DNA of 64,000 nucleotides, from positions 163,760,709-163,824,708 of the forward strand of contig NC_090730.1 in the NCBI RefSeq assembly GCF_036898095.1. The letters run 5' to 3'. Positions 1 through 62,109 of the stretch are shown here, piece after piece. This DNA is from Palaemon carinicauda. Taxonomy: Eukaryota > Arthropoda > Malacostraca > Decapoda > Palaemonidae. A program made the translations under genes and the position numbers. The notes beneath the pieces were generated by a model. It had not been told where the DNA came from and did not search any database. It worked only from the letters and a program-made list of their open reading frames with translations. Positions within the stretch are counted from its first letter, which is position 1, and every line of letters starts with the position of its first letter.

Positions 1-62
1 GACGAGTGGTGAAATCTAATCGAGGTCCTTTGCGTCAATAGTCGTGATGGTGATGATGAATA
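1..62 (+). mobile_element. RTE/BovB-like LINE 3' end fragment
   Basis: The words 'gaaatctaatcga' and 'cctttgcgtcaatag' followed by a GATGATGAT run recur at 6478-6550 and, diverged, at 60750-60812. The longer copy at 6385-6550 has reading-frame remains typical of LINE C-termini, so this piece is read as the 3' end of a LINE cut by the window edge. Confidence 0.45.
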
Positions 63-451
63 CTCTTAACATTTAAGAAAAAAATTCTGTGGACAGCTTA
101 TGCAAAAGGCAGTCGGCTGGCACTGTTGAGAAGGAGAGAAGAGGAGAGAGGCCGAAGATATTTGTTTAATAGAAGTTTGCAGTATGTCAACATATTGAAG
201 GTCTCCCTCATTGATTCATTTTGACCCTTGTCATGGGCAAAATAAGGGATATTTAAGCTCGTAATGCAATCAAAACAGTATTAGACGATTCTGGCAGCTG
301 GAGATTTGTTTATCCCTCACAAATTGTCCCAATTTTCAAAATAGCAAGGAAGAAACCTTATATTGTACACACCCCTCTTTACTCATGACTTTAGGCTACT
401 GCCACAGTTCTTCGCATCCTAATAGTCATAGGAAACACGATAGAAGGCTCA

Positions 452-454
<3 letters not shown>
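63..454. other. No gene recognised
   Basis: AT-rich intergenic sequence. No coding frame with recognisable similarity and no clear repeat structure was seen. Confidence 0.5.

Positions 455-509
<55 letters not shown>
455..509. repeat. Poly(A) tract, 55 bp
   Basis: An uninterrupted run of A. It could be the tail of a retroposed sequence, but no source sequence was recognised on its left side. Confidence 0.95.
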
Positions 510-511
<2 letters not shown>

Positions 512-1200
512 TGGTGTGTAACCTTGCATCACGCCTGAAAATCAGATTCAACCTTGAAACACAGCCTTGGGGTTGTTTCAGATTAACTTCCAGTGTTTTA
601 ATAACACTTACGCTTGAAACTCTAGACATTATACTTTTCAAAATTAATAAGTTTATCGTTTTCATGAATGAAACTTTGAAAATAGCTGCTTTACGCGCTT
701 GTTCAGTCCTGCGCTCTCTAAATACTGTAACAAGTTTCCCACTGTTGAAAAGCAACTCTTTTCACACTGTTAAACTACGGTACATAAAAGTAACCTATCA
801 ACATTATGCTAAATAAGACCACATCATGACCAATAACACCAGATTGTAACGACTTAAATCACACAAATAGTCTAATAACACCGATAAAAAAAAAATAATC
901 TCACAAGGGAGCTCTGCATTTTACTATCTTAGCAACAAAGACCAACACAACACAGATCAGATATTGCTGCAGTCTAGACGCCGTAGAACTGAAAGAACAG
1001 ATATGAGAAAAACGAGAAACATGGGAAGACACTCGAAGAAGGGATTACGCCTTCGTCAGAAGCAGATTGTCGACAGACAGGTGACTTGTGGTGACTGGTG
1101 AGAGATCAAGCGCTGAAGACCATCACCAAAGTGCTTTGTTTCCTTCCATTTACTGCATTTCTCTGGGATGGTCGTAGCAAGGTCTTACCGCCTTCGACTG
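510..1200. other. No gene recognised
   Basis: Short frames on both strands resemble no known protein. A short A-rich run lies near 885-896. Nothing else was supported. Confidence 0.5.
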
Positions 1201-1202
1201 TT

Positions 1203-1209
1203 AATTCAC

Positions 1210-1268
<59 letters not shown>

Positions 1269-1560
1269 TTCTCTATCACAGTCTTTCGACTGGGTGGTAT
1301 TTATAGTGTAGGTTTCCGGGTTGCATCCTGCCTCCTTAGGAGTCCATCACTTGTCTTATTATGTGCGCCGTTCCGAGGATCACACTCTATCGCATGAGTC
1401 CTGGAGCTACTTAAGTCTCTAGTTTCTTTTTCTAGATTCCTTTTCAGGGATCTTGGGATCGTGCCTAGTACTCCTATGCTTATGGGTACAATTTCCACTG
1501 GCATATCCTTTATCTTTATTACTTTTATTTTCAGGTCTTGATACCTTTCCATTTTTCCCC
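1203..1560 (-). mobile_element. LINE reverse-transcriptase C-terminal fragment with (AAT)n tail
   Basis: Read on the minus strand, 1560 to about 1295 encodes a segment with the pattern RYQDLKIKVIKIK followed by VEIVPISIGVLGTIP. This resembles the region after the RT domain of several LINE families, where a 'Y-x-DL...VVPVVIGALG' pattern is common. The minus-strand 3' side ends in an AAT repeat (plus strand TTA, 1203-1267), which fits a LINE 3' tail. The frame is short and broken. The LINE assignment is inferred from the pattern, and the clade is not certain. Confidence 0.5.
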
Positions 1561-1571
1561 TCCTTCTTTTA

Positions 1572-1580
1572 TTATAATTA

Positions 1581-1629
<49 letters not shown>

Positions 1630-1860
1630 AAGCTAAGCTACAACCATAGTTGGAAAAGCAGGATGCTATAAGCTCAAGGCCTCCAACAGGGAAAAGTAGC
1701 CCAGTGAGGAAAGTAAATAAGGAAATAAATAAACTACAAAAGAAGTAATGACCAATTGAAATTATATATTTTAAGAACAGATACAACAATGAAATAGATC
1801 TTTCTTGTATAAACTGTAAAAACTTCAAAAAACAAGAGGAAGAAAAATAAGATAGAATAG
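1572..1860 (-). mobile_element. LINE 3' tail, (AAT)n type, minus strand
   Basis: A TTA repeat (about 1578-1627) is followed by 'aagctaagctacaacc' and 'tggaaaagcaggatgctata', then a 'ccaacagggaaaa' and 'gtgaggaaa' segment. The same ordered words occur at 6663-6960 and 63866-64000 (minus) and at 7430-7668, 29290-29457 and 30720-30892 (plus). At 29048 and 30340 they directly follow a LINE C-terminal reading frame, which identifies them as the 3' untranslated end of that LINE. Confidence 0.65.
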
Positions 1861-1918
1861 TATGCCCCGGTGTACCCTCAAGCAAGATAACTCTAACCCC
1901 AAGACAGTGGAAGACCAT

Positions 1919-2172
1919 TGTACCAACCGTGTGTCACACAATTGTACATAATTCCTTTTGTATATACTATGCTTGTATCTGCGCTCTTCCCTCGCACTAA
2001 AAAGAACCTGAATGATCATGCCTTCGGTTTTGCTCTGTATCATTGTCTGTCTCTCGAACATGTCACGTCCTGTTGCCTTGAGGTTTTGTATATAAAGGAG
2101 AGTGTTCCTTAATAAACAACTCAGTCTATTGCATCCTGCCTTTGAGTTCACATCCTCTCTCGGCTCGTCACA
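1919..2172 (+). repeat. LTR copy 1
   Basis: 254 bp, beginning TG and ending CA. It is near-identical to 2899-3152 and 3879-4132. The left boundary follows CCAT, shared with the right flank of the array. Confidence 0.8.
2089..2116 (+). promoter_or_regulatory. LTR TATA box and polyadenylation signal
   Basis: TATATAAA at 2089-2096 is followed by AATAAA at 2111-2116. The same pair occurs in each of the four LTRs. The close spacing suggests a short R region, with transcription starting and 3' processing inside the LTR. This is inferred from position only. Confidence 0.5.
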
Positions 2173-2186
2173 TTGGTGACCCCGGA
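2173..2186 (+). other. Primer-binding-like site
   Basis: 'ttggtgaccccgga' directly follows the LTR end CA, where a tRNA primer site is expected. It recurs after LTR copies 2 and 3 (3153 and 4133) but is absent after copy 4, where flanking DNA begins. The matching tRNA was not determined. Confidence 0.6.
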
Positions 2187-2561
2187 GTAACTTGCTCCTC
2201 CCGCCTCCCCATCCCCCCCTCCACCTCTCACTCTCACCGTTACTATGACGCCGTCAACGCATACCTTCTGCAGCAGTACTCGCCGTCGCCAGCCGCCCGT
2301 ATAGCAACGCCTTTTCAGCTCTCTCAACAACCGTTGGGGGACCAAAGGGCTTCGCTCACCCTCGGGAAAATGACCAGTATCACTCGCCTGCAACCTGCCG
2401 CAGACAGCTCTCCTCGTGAGGTGAACCTACTTCGTGCCCTTATGGACAGCCACTTCATGACCTTCAAAACCTCCATCAACGCCTCCACTCGTGACGAAGA
2501 GGACACCTATTCAACTTCAACCGAAGCTGACGTGAATTCTGTAGGACATACACGCCTATGA
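2175..2561 (+). pseudogene. Gag fragment, internal region 1
   Basis: An open frame carries the segment YLLQQYSPSPAARI...FQLSQQPLGDQRAS...REVNLLRALMDSHF. This resembles the C-terminal capsid part of Gypsy-type Gag proteins of arthropods, where a 'Y...R......LGDR.PS..L..M' pattern is typical. The frame runs into the minisatellite and stops, and no nucleocapsid zinc knuckle or pol follows. It is a relic kept in each of the three repeat units with only scattered substitutions. Whether it is translated is unknown. Confidence 0.5.
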
Positions 2562-2726
2562 ATGCCGTAGGACATACACGCCTATGAACGCCGTAGGCCT
2601 ATGAATGCCGTAGGACACGCCTATGAATGCCGTAGGACACACTCGCCTATGAATGCCGTAGGACATGCCTATGAATGCCGTAGGACACACACGCCTATGA
2701 ATGCCGTAGGACACACTCGCCTACCC
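2537..2726 (+). repeat. Minisatellite in internal region 1
   Basis: Repeats of about 20-26 bp based on 'cctatgaatgccgtaggaca' with variable 'cacacg/cactcg' joints. The same block sits at the same place in internal regions 2 (about 3517-3706) and 3 (about 4496-4685). Confidence 0.85.
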
Positions 2727-2898
2727 CGTGACGAGCCGGAGTGGCAACACAGCCACCAGTCCACCACTCGCTCGCACCCCAACCATCGACTTCTACAGCC
2801 ACTCACTGCCTCTAATCGGCGCAGTTTTTACTACTACCTCTCCAGATTCAGGGCACCTATTTAACATGTTCAGTATGTCATTTTTAGAAGGGGAGCCA

Positions 2899-3152
2899 TG
2901 TACCAACCGTGTGTCACACAATTGTACATAATTCCTTTTGTATATATTATGCTTGTATCTGCGCTTTTCCCTCGCACTAAAAAGAACATGAATGATCATG
3001 CCTTCGGTTTTGCTCTGTATCATTGTCTGTCTCTCGAACATGTCACGTCCTGTTGCCTTGAGGTTTTGTATATAAAGGAGAGTGTTCCTTAATAAACAAC
3101 TCAGTCTATTGCATCCTGCCTTTGAGTTCACATCCTCTCTCGGCTCGTCACA
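2899..3152 (+). repeat. LTR copy 2
   Basis: 254 bp, preceded by a polypurine tract at about 2886-2895 and followed by the primer-binding-like site. It is shared by internal regions 1 and 2, serving as 3' LTR of one and 5' LTR of the next. Confidence 0.8.
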
Positions 3153-3154
3153 TT

Positions 3155-3541
3155 GGTGACCCCGGAGTGACTTGCTCCTCCCGCCTCCCCATCCCCCCCT
3201 CCACCTCTCACTCTCACCGTTACTATGACGCCGTCAACGCATACCTTCTGCAGCAGTACTCGCCGTCGCCAGCCGCCCGTATAGCAATGCCTTTTCAGCT
3301 CTCTCAACAACCGTTGGGGGACCAAAGGGCTTCGCTCACCCTCGGGAAAATGACCAGTATCACTCGCCTGCAACCTGCCGCAGACAGCTCTCCTCGTGAG
3401 GTGAACCTACTTCGTGCCCTTATGGACAGCCACTTCATGACCTTCAAAACCTCCATCAACGCCTCCACTCGTGACGAAGAGGACACCTATTCAACTTCAA
3501 CCGAAGCTGACGTGAATTCTGTAGGACATACACGCCTATGA
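3155..3541 (+). pseudogene. Gag fragment, internal region 2
   Basis: Same gag capsid-like fragment as at 2175, with isolated substitutions (for example ATG for ACG near 3288). Its near-identity to the other copies points to recent duplication. Confidence 0.5.
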
Positions 3542-3706
3542 ATGCCGTAGGACATACACGCCTATGAACGCCGTAGGCCTATGAATGCCGTAGGACACGC
3601 CTATGAATGCCGTAGGACACACTCGCCTATGAATGCCGTAGGACACGCCTATGAATGCCGTAGGACACACACGCCTATGAATGCCGTAGGACACACTCGC
3701 CTACCC
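3517..3706 (+). repeat. Minisatellite in internal region 2
   Basis: Same 20-26 bp repeat as at 2537-2726, with the same number and order of units. Confidence 0.85.
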
Positions 3707-3878
3707 CGCGACGAGCCGGAGTGGCAACACAGCCACCAGTCCACCACTCACTCGCACCCCAACCATCGACTTCTACAGCCACTCACTGCCTCTAATCGGC
3801 GCAGTTTTTACTACTACCTCTCCAGATTCAGGGCACCTATTTAACATGTTCAGTATGTCATTTTTAGAAGGGGAGCCA

Positions 3879-4132
3879 TGTACCAACCGTGTGTCACACA
3901 ATTGTACATAATTCCTTTTGTATATATTATGCTTGTATCTGCGCTCTTCCCTCGCACTAAAAAGAACATGAATGATCATGCCTTCGGTTTTGCTCTGTAT
4001 CATTGTCTGTCTCTCGAACATGTCACGTCCTGTTGCCTTGAGGTTTTGTATATAAAGGAGAGTGTTCCTTAATAAACAACTCAGTCTATTGCATCCTGCC
4101 TTTGAGTTCACATCCTCTCTCGGCTCGTCACA
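3879..4132 (+). repeat. LTR copy 3
   Basis: 254 bp, same boundaries and signals as copies 1 and 2. Confidence 0.8.
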
Positions 4133-4134
4133 TT

Positions 4135-4530
4135 GGTGACCCCGGAGTGACTTGCTCCTCCCGCCTCCCCATCCCCCCCTCCACCTCTCACTCTCACCGT
4201 TACTATGACGCCGTCAACGCATACCTTCTGCAGCAGTACTCGCCGTCGCCAGCCGCCCGTATAGCAACACCTTTTCAGCTCTCTCAACAACCGTTGGGGG
4301 ACCAAAGGGCTTCGCTCACCCTCGGGAAAATGACCAGTATCACTCGCCTGCAACCTGCCGCAGACAGCTCTCCTCGTGAGGTGAACCTACTTCGTGCCCT
4401 TATGGACAGCCACTTCATGACCTTCAAAACCTCCATCAACGCCTCCACTCGTGACGAAAAGGACACCTATTCAACTTCAACCGAAGCTGACGTGAATTCT
4501 GTAGGACATACACGCCTATTAATGCCGTAG
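4135..4530 (+). pseudogene. Gag fragment, internal region 3
   Basis: Same gag fragment as the two upstream units. A G-to-T change (TTAATG where the others have TGAATG, near 4519) removes a stop and lengthens the frame by three codons. Confidence 0.5.
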
Positions 4531-4685
4531 GACATACACGCCTATGAACGCCGTAGGCTATGAATGCCGTAGGACACGCCTATGAATGCCGTAGGACACA
4601 CTCGCCTATGAATACCGTAGGACACGCCTATGAATGCCGTAGGACACACACGCCTATGAATGCCGTAGGACACACTCGCCTACCC
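4496..4685 (+). repeat. Minisatellite in internal region 3
   Basis: Same repeat as in units 1 and 2. One base is missing near 4559 ('gtaggctatgaa' against 'gtaggcctatgaa'), which accounts for the 979-bp period here. Confidence 0.85.
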
Positions 4686-4857
4686 CGTGACGAGCCGGAG
4701 TGGCAACACAGCCACCAGTCCACCACTCGCTTGCACCCCAACCATCGACTTCTACAGCCACTCACTGCCTCTAATCGGCGCAGTTTTTACTACTACCTCT
4801 CCAGATTCAGGGCACCTATTTAACTTGTTCAGTATGTCATTTTTAGAAGGGGAGCCA

Positions 4858-5113
4858 TGTACCAACCGTGTGTCACACAATTGTACATAATTCCTTTTGT
4901 ATATATTATGCTTGTATCTGCGCTCTTCCCTCGCACTAAAAAGAACATGAATGATCATGCCTTCGGTTTTGCTCTGTATCATTGTCTGTCTCTCGAACAT
5001 GTCACGTCCTGTTGCCTTGAGGTTTTGTATATAAAGGAGAGTGTTCCTTAATAAACAACTCAGTCTATTGCATCCTGCCTTTGAGTTCACAACCTTCTCC
5101 CTCCTTCGTCACA
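4858..5113 (+). repeat. LTR copy 4 with divergent 3' end
   Basis: It matches copies 1-3 up to 'cctttgagttcaca'. Its last ~20 bases read 'ccttctccctccttcgtcaca', where the others have 'tcctctctcggctcgtcaca'. It ends in CA and is followed by CCAT. Confidence 0.75.
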
Positions 5114-5117
5114 CCAT

Positions 5118-5617
5118 GGTACGGAAGCTACGGCACTACCCAAGACTAGAGAACAATGGTTTTATTTTGGAGTGTCCTTCTCCTAGAAGAGCTGCTTACC
5201 ATAGCTAAAGAGTCTCTTCTACCCTTACCAAGAGGAAAGTAGCCACTGAATAATGATAGTGCAGTAGTTAACCCCTTGAGCGAAGAATTGTTTGGTAATC
5301 TCAGTGTTGTCAGGTGTATGCGGACAGAGGAGAATATGGAAATAACAGGCTGGGCAATTCGGTGTAAATGTAGGCAAAGGAAAAACATATACTTCAAAAT
5401 GCAACTGCAGTTTTATTCCTCAGTTGTATATTAGCATTGAGGGCTTTCCCGGCCCCAACACTGGGCCATTTAGCTCAAATTCTAATGTTCGTAAGTGCTA
5501 CTATAAACTTACATGTTTTATTAAGTTGATTCTTCTTGGTTTTGCTTATGCATTTATGATTGTTTATTTTTTTTTATTTTTTATTATCTTCCTGTTTTCT
5601 CTGGATTCATACATTTG

Positions 5618-5618
<1 letters not shown>
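5118..5618. other. No gene; possible LINE endonuclease scrap
   Basis: Near 5430-5500 the plus strand encodes 'GFPGPNTGPFSSNSNVRKC'. This loosely resembles the 'GDVE-NPGP' start of CR1-like LINE endonuclease frames. The match is too short and diverged to name with confidence. The rest holds nothing recognisable. Confidence 0.3.

Positions 5619-5620
<2 letters not shown>

Positions 5621-5697
<77 letters not shown>
5621..5697. repeat. (GA)n microsatellite
   Basis: Uninterrupted GA dinucleotide run of about 77 bp. Confidence 0.97.
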
Positions 5698-5698
<1 letters not shown>

Positions 5699-5989
5699 AG
5701 CTACGGAGTTTGGCTTAATGACAAGGCAAAATTTAGGCGTAAAACTAACTGCAAGGTTAATCCTTTTAAAAACACGAAGTTATATAACTGCTATTTTTCC
5801 CCCGTGTAAGTCACTTAATCATTAATTTTCCATACGTAAGAAATATAATCCTTCGAATTTCTAAAAGATGATTCATTCTTGCTATAAAATTCAACATTCT
5901 TTTGGACTTGCAAAGAAAATTTTTAAACCATTTCCAGCATGACAGGCCAATACCTTTCATATCCAATTTATTATCTGTAAGTCTTATGC

Positions 5990-6560
5990 ATAGATGAGTT
6001 CATGATGAGGGGTAGATCGAGATGGTTTGGGCATGCTCTTCGCACGCCCCGAGAGAGATTACTTAACTTTGATGGCTGCTGCTTTTCCAGTCCCATACAG
6101 CAGGGGAACCCCACTCTCTACAGGACCTCCGCTGTCATTTTACCTTGTTCGTTCAGAGTATTTAAGGTTTCATATCGCGTATTGTTCATTTATTGTTAAA
6201 TCGTCACTGTTGTAAGACTGTTGAAATAAGAAACTCTTCAGTTTCCTCTTGAAAGCCTTAATGTCTTCAATCATTCGAATGTTTCGTGGGAGCTTATTAT
6301 ATAGTCCTGGGGCCGTATATTTATTAGGCTCTGGAGCCTAAAGTAGACATATCTTAGTTCAGCAAACGTTTAGCTGGGCATCACAAGGCACTAGAAGAGT
6401 TGGAAGACCCAGGCCTACGTGGCTGAGGGCTATGAAGCGTGAAGTAGAGAAGTATTGATTTAAAAGCTCAAGATAGTGACGACTGGCGAAATCTAACCGA
6501 TGCCCTTTGCGTCAATAGGCTTAGGAGGAGATGGTGATGATAATGATGAGTATTTATATT
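5990..6560 (+). mobile_element. RTE-like LINE remnant
   Basis: Near 6002-6055 the frame reads RGRSRWFGHALRTPRE, close to the 'RW.GHV.R.P' motif found near the end of many LINE polymerases. Near 6395-6480 it reads 'RRLGRPRPTWLRAMKREVE', and then comes the 3' end shared with 1-62, finishing in a GATGATGA run. The middle is replaced or scrambled. The family name is inferred from these C-terminal motifs only. Confidence 0.45.
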
Positions 6561-6660
6561 TGATTAATTTTAAGGTTAATGCTATAAAGTTAGTGTTGCT
6601 ATAAATAACAAAGGTTAACACAAAGCCAAAACAGGCTTTTCCTCTAAAGTAGCCCATAAC

Positions 6661-6662
6661 AC

Positions 6663-6723
<61 letters not shown>

Positions 6724-6960
6724 TACTTGCTAAGCTACAATCCTAGTTTAAAAAAAAAATATGATACTATAAGCCCGAGGGCTCCAACGGGAAAATAGCC
6801 AAGTGAGGAAAGGAAATAAGGAAACTGAAAGAGAAGTAATTAACAATGAAAACAAGATATTTTAAGAACAGTAACAACGCTAGAATAGATATTTCATATA
6901 TAAACTATAAAAATAAAACAAGAGGAAGAGAAATAAGTTAGTAAAGTGTAGCAAAATAAC
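6661..6960 (-). mobile_element. LINE 3' tail, (AAT)n type, minus strand
   Basis: A (TTA)n run (about 6664-6722) is followed by 'cttgctaagctacaatcc' and the conserved 'ggctccaacgggaaaa' and 'gtgaggaaaggaaataagg' words. It is an older copy than that at 63866, with an A-run in place of part of the 'ttggaaaagcagg' word. Confidence 0.65.
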
Positions 6961-6969
6961 AATATTTAC

Positions 6970-7202
6970 CTACGCCAACGAAGTTGGAACGTGATTATGT
7001 TTTACCCCCTGTTTGTGTGTTTTTGTTTGTGAAGAGCTTCCTGACCACGATTTTAATCGTAGAGTAACGAAACTTGCAGGGATTAATTATTATGTAAAAA
7101 TCTGGAAAGTATTAAATTTTGGAAGATCAAGTTCAAAGGTCAAAGTCACAGTCGAGCAAAAGGTCAAGAAATAAGCTGCCTCGGCGGAGGTCTGCTCTCT
7201 GC
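6970..7202 (+). mobile_element. Short interspersed repeat (SINE- or MITE-like), short copy
   Basis: It starts 'cctacgccaacgaagttgg' and ends 'gaaataagctgcctcggcgg' plus 'aggtctgc'. The same two ends, inverted, occur at 42061-42424, where the interior is longer. 'ggtcaaagtcacagtcgagc' is part of a run of GGTCA words. No TIR or pol III boxes were established, so the class is open. Confidence 0.5.
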
Positions 7203-7429
7203 TCTCTTTTCCCCTCTTGTTTTGCCCATCATATATTTGTGAGATTTTCTTGTTTCTATAATTCATGTTTTTTTTTTACTGCTTTACATTGTTTCTGTAA
7301 CCTATGGAATTTTGCTGAGCAGTATTGACAATTTAATTATCCCTACATTTCGTATAATAAGATATTTCCAATCGTTTCTGTAGGCCCACGTTGACTTGGT
7401 TTTCTTCTACCTCTTATTATCAGATTCTT
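7203..7429. other. No gene recognised
   Basis: T-rich sequence leading into a LINE 3' tail. It may be the upstream part of that LINE but has no recognisable frame. Confidence 0.4.
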
Positions 7430-7610
7430 GACTCTCTCTTTATAGTCTACATATGACAAATTTATATTAATTTTGTAATTGATCTTAGAATATTTTATAT
7501 TAATCATTACTTCTCATGTACTTTATTTATTCCCTTTCCTCATTGGGTCATCTATCCCTGTTGGAGCCCTTGTGTTTATAGCATCCGGCTTTTCCAACTA
7601 GGGTTGTGGC

Positions 7611-7665
<55 letters not shown>

Positions 7666-7668
7666 CAT
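7430..7668 (+). mobile_element. LINE 3' tail, (AAT)n type, plus strand
   Basis: It contains 'ccctttcctcattggg', 'gttggagcccttgtg' and 'ttttccaactagggttgtgg' and ends in an AAT repeat (about 7613-7664). These are the complement of the words at 63901-63990. Confidence 0.65.
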
Positions 7669-8089
7669 CATCATCATAATGTACTAAATGTTGTAAGAAG
7701 GATATCTTTACTAAACATAGGTGTCTTTTTAGTTATTAAGACCTGGACACGTATATTTGTCACATTACATTGAATGTAGATGATATGTACTTCATTTTAT
7801 TTGATAAGACAGTTAGATATATCTCATGAAGATGAAATATTATATAAAAAAGCATAATCCATTTCTTCGAGTCCAGTTAGACTATGGAAAGATTTCAAGG
7901 TCGGCCATCATGCCGAGAATTCCGATGTTGATTGTGTAAAACTCTATATTATGGTTTTTATATGATTTAAATTATATAATTATGCATTAAAATATTTTTT
8001 CCTTTTTAATTTTACGTAAATTAAATTTAAAAATAGTTGCCCTGCAAATTATTATGGTTTCGTAATGAGTAAGTTTAGGAGAGATAATA
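7669..8089. other. No gene recognised
   Basis: AT-rich; no coding frame or repeat structure identified. Confidence 0.5.
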
Positions 8090-8815
8090 CTAAGAAATTC
8101 AAGGAAGTATATAGTACATGTTTTTTTATATCGTCAATCTTGTGTTATTATTAATAATTTTCATCAAATTCTTAAGCAGAGTTTAATTATCCTCCTAATA
8201 TAGAATTATTAACAGTTCATGGAATTATTGAAAAGAAAATACTAAGAAATTCCAATTTCCACCATTTGCGCATAGCAGAACGGAGTTATGAAACGAAAGG
8301 AAATATATAGTACAAGTTTTATATTTGGTTAATCGTGTTTTTATTAATAATCTACATCAAATCTTTAATAATAGTTAAATTATTCACCTAATTTAGAAAT
8401 TTTAAGTGTTTGGAATTGATAAAAAGAGATAATAGGCTACCACCCAATTTCTCACCACAGATGCAGAAATGAGTTATGAAACAAAGGGAATATATAATAT
8501 ATGTAGTCAGTTATGTGTCTATTATTAATATTTATTATTAAATCTTTAAGAAGAGTTTAATTATTCACCTAATGTATAATTTTTAACAGTGTTTGGAATT
8601 GATAAAAAGAGATAATAGGCTACCACCCAATTCCTCACCACAACAGAAATGAGTTATGAAACGAAAGGAATATATAGTATATGTAGTCAATCATGTGTTT
8701 TTTATTAATATTTTTTATCAAATCTTTAAGAAGAGTTTAATTATTCACCTAACATAGAATTTTTAACATTATTGAAAAGAGATAATACCACCAAATTCCT
8801 CATCACAAAGAGTGG
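8090..8815 (+). repeat. Tandem array, period about 180-190 bp
   Basis: The word 'gagttatgaaac' recurs at 8283, 8471 and 8651. Around it recur 'ggaatatatagtatatgtag', 'caaatctttaagaagag' and 'ttaattattcacctaa' at the same relative positions. A diverged first unit begins near 8090. About four units are present, more similar toward the right. The sequence is noncoding and AT-rich. Confidence 0.7.
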
Positions 8816-9424
8816 AATTAAAAAAAGTAAACAAGACTTTAGTTTTCAAATTCAATTCGACAAATTAAGTCCGCCAATTGCAAAATTGAAGTTAACTTTG
8901 ATAATAAACCTTTTTCATCTCGTAAACAAAGTGAAAGTGTCCCTGAAGTCATGAAGGAAGTGTGAATACAGGATAAAGGTTAATAATTGAGTGTTAAAAG
9001 GTAATTATAATTGGATTTTAGACTTGCCGTGAGACGGCTTCGTCTGGCTCACGTTTTCAATTTTGGTATATTTGAAAACTTTCTGATTCTGTTTTTAATC
9101 ACATTTTAATTATAAAATGATATAGATACCTTAAGATACGTTAAATAAAGATATGCCATTTACTGTACAAACTGTAAAAAATAAACATTGTTAACTTTAA
9201 CAAAGAAACATTCGCTGCAAGTTCGAACTCATTTAGGTTTTATTTTACTGTATTACAGAGCAATGTAACCTAGGAAAAAAACTACTTTTTCTTATAGAAA
9301 AAATTACGCTCTCCGAAAATGACACTCGTTCCTGTCGCAAATGTCTTTAGTTCCACAATCTAGTCAAAGGTGGAATAAAGCTAAGAGAATACAGTTCTGT
9401 TAGGCTATTTGGCTGTTATGTAAG
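8816..9424. other. No gene recognised
   Basis: AT-rich sequence with short frames only. Nothing identifiable. Confidence 0.5.
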
Positions 9425-9696
9425 TCCGGTGTGACGGTCTGAATGATCCCCCAGTCTCAGAATTCTCCTTGACATTGTATAATGGTTCTTTTATGCCATT
9501 AGCTCGCTTCACTCGCATGAAAATAAAACATCAAGCTCGTATGTACTGGCAAGCGGTAATGTTGAGCTGCGCACGCTAACATTACAGGAAAATAAAGCAT
9601 CAACCTCGTATGCACTGGCAAACGTTAATGTTCGCGCATATGCAGATTATCAAGGAGAATTCTGAGACCTGGGGATCGTTCGGAACGTCACACCGG
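9425..9696. mobile_element. Inverted-repeat element (MITE-like)
   Basis: Outer arms at 9425-9472 and 9649-9696 are inverted copies with few mismatches, beginning 'ccggtgtgac' and ending 'gtcacaccgg'. Inside lies a diverged direct repeat of about 45 bp ('aaaataaaacatcaagctcg' near 9520 and 'aaaataaagcatcaacctcg' near 9591). It encodes no protein. No target-site duplication was confirmed, so the superfamily is open. Confidence 0.6.
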
Positions 9697-10991
<1,295 letters not shown>

Positions 10992-11081
10992 ACAGGGTTA
11001 AGAAATATACAAATTACTTTTAACATCTGTGAATTTTGTCAGTGTTTTACTTTAATCATACTTGTAACTGTTGCCTTTCAG

Positions 11082-61926
<50,845 letters not shown>

Positions 61927-62109
61927 GTATGTATGAAATTATTACAACCATTTTGCTTAGTAAAGTGGGAAAGCCTAAGATTCATTGTGACTGTCCCTTT
62001 CACTAATTAAGGTAGGCTATTTGGGCAACTGCATAATACATGAACTCTCAAGGACCCTGGATTCCAAGCAGATAAGAACATATATATATGTGTCTAGTTG
62101 ATAAAAAGA
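61927..62109. other. Start of MMS22L intron 10
   Basis: No feature recognised. Confidence 0.5.

Larger units (their letters stand above)
1919..5113 (+). mobile_element. Tandem non-autonomous LTR retrotransposon (four LTRs, three internal regions)
   Basis: A unit of 979-980 bp is repeated almost identically three times and followed by a fourth LTR. Each LTR starts TGTACCAACC and ends in CA. It carries a TATA box and an AATAAA signal, and is followed by a primer-binding-like site 'ttggtgaccccgga'. Each internal region ends in a polypurine tract 'agaaggggag' just before the next LTR. The whole array is flanked by the same four bases, CCAT, at 1915-1918 and 5114-5117, which reads as one target-site duplication. 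The internal part keeps only a gag fragment and a minisatellite. There is no protease, reverse transcriptase or integrase, so movement would need enzymes from elsewhere. The Gypsy-type assignment is inferred from the gag fragment and the 4-bp duplication. Confidence 0.8.

Noticed and set aside
453..755. 100-codon minus-strand frame ending in a run of Phe
   Set aside because: It is the poly(A) tract read as codons; no similarity in the rest.
2142..4530. Three paralogous small host genes encoding near-identical 139-142 residue proteins
   Set aside because: The frames start inside LTRs and lie between PBS and PPT signals. They are gag scraps of the LTR array.
5424..5825. Frames with long Arg-Glu repeats
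   Set aside because: They are the GA microsatellite in translation.
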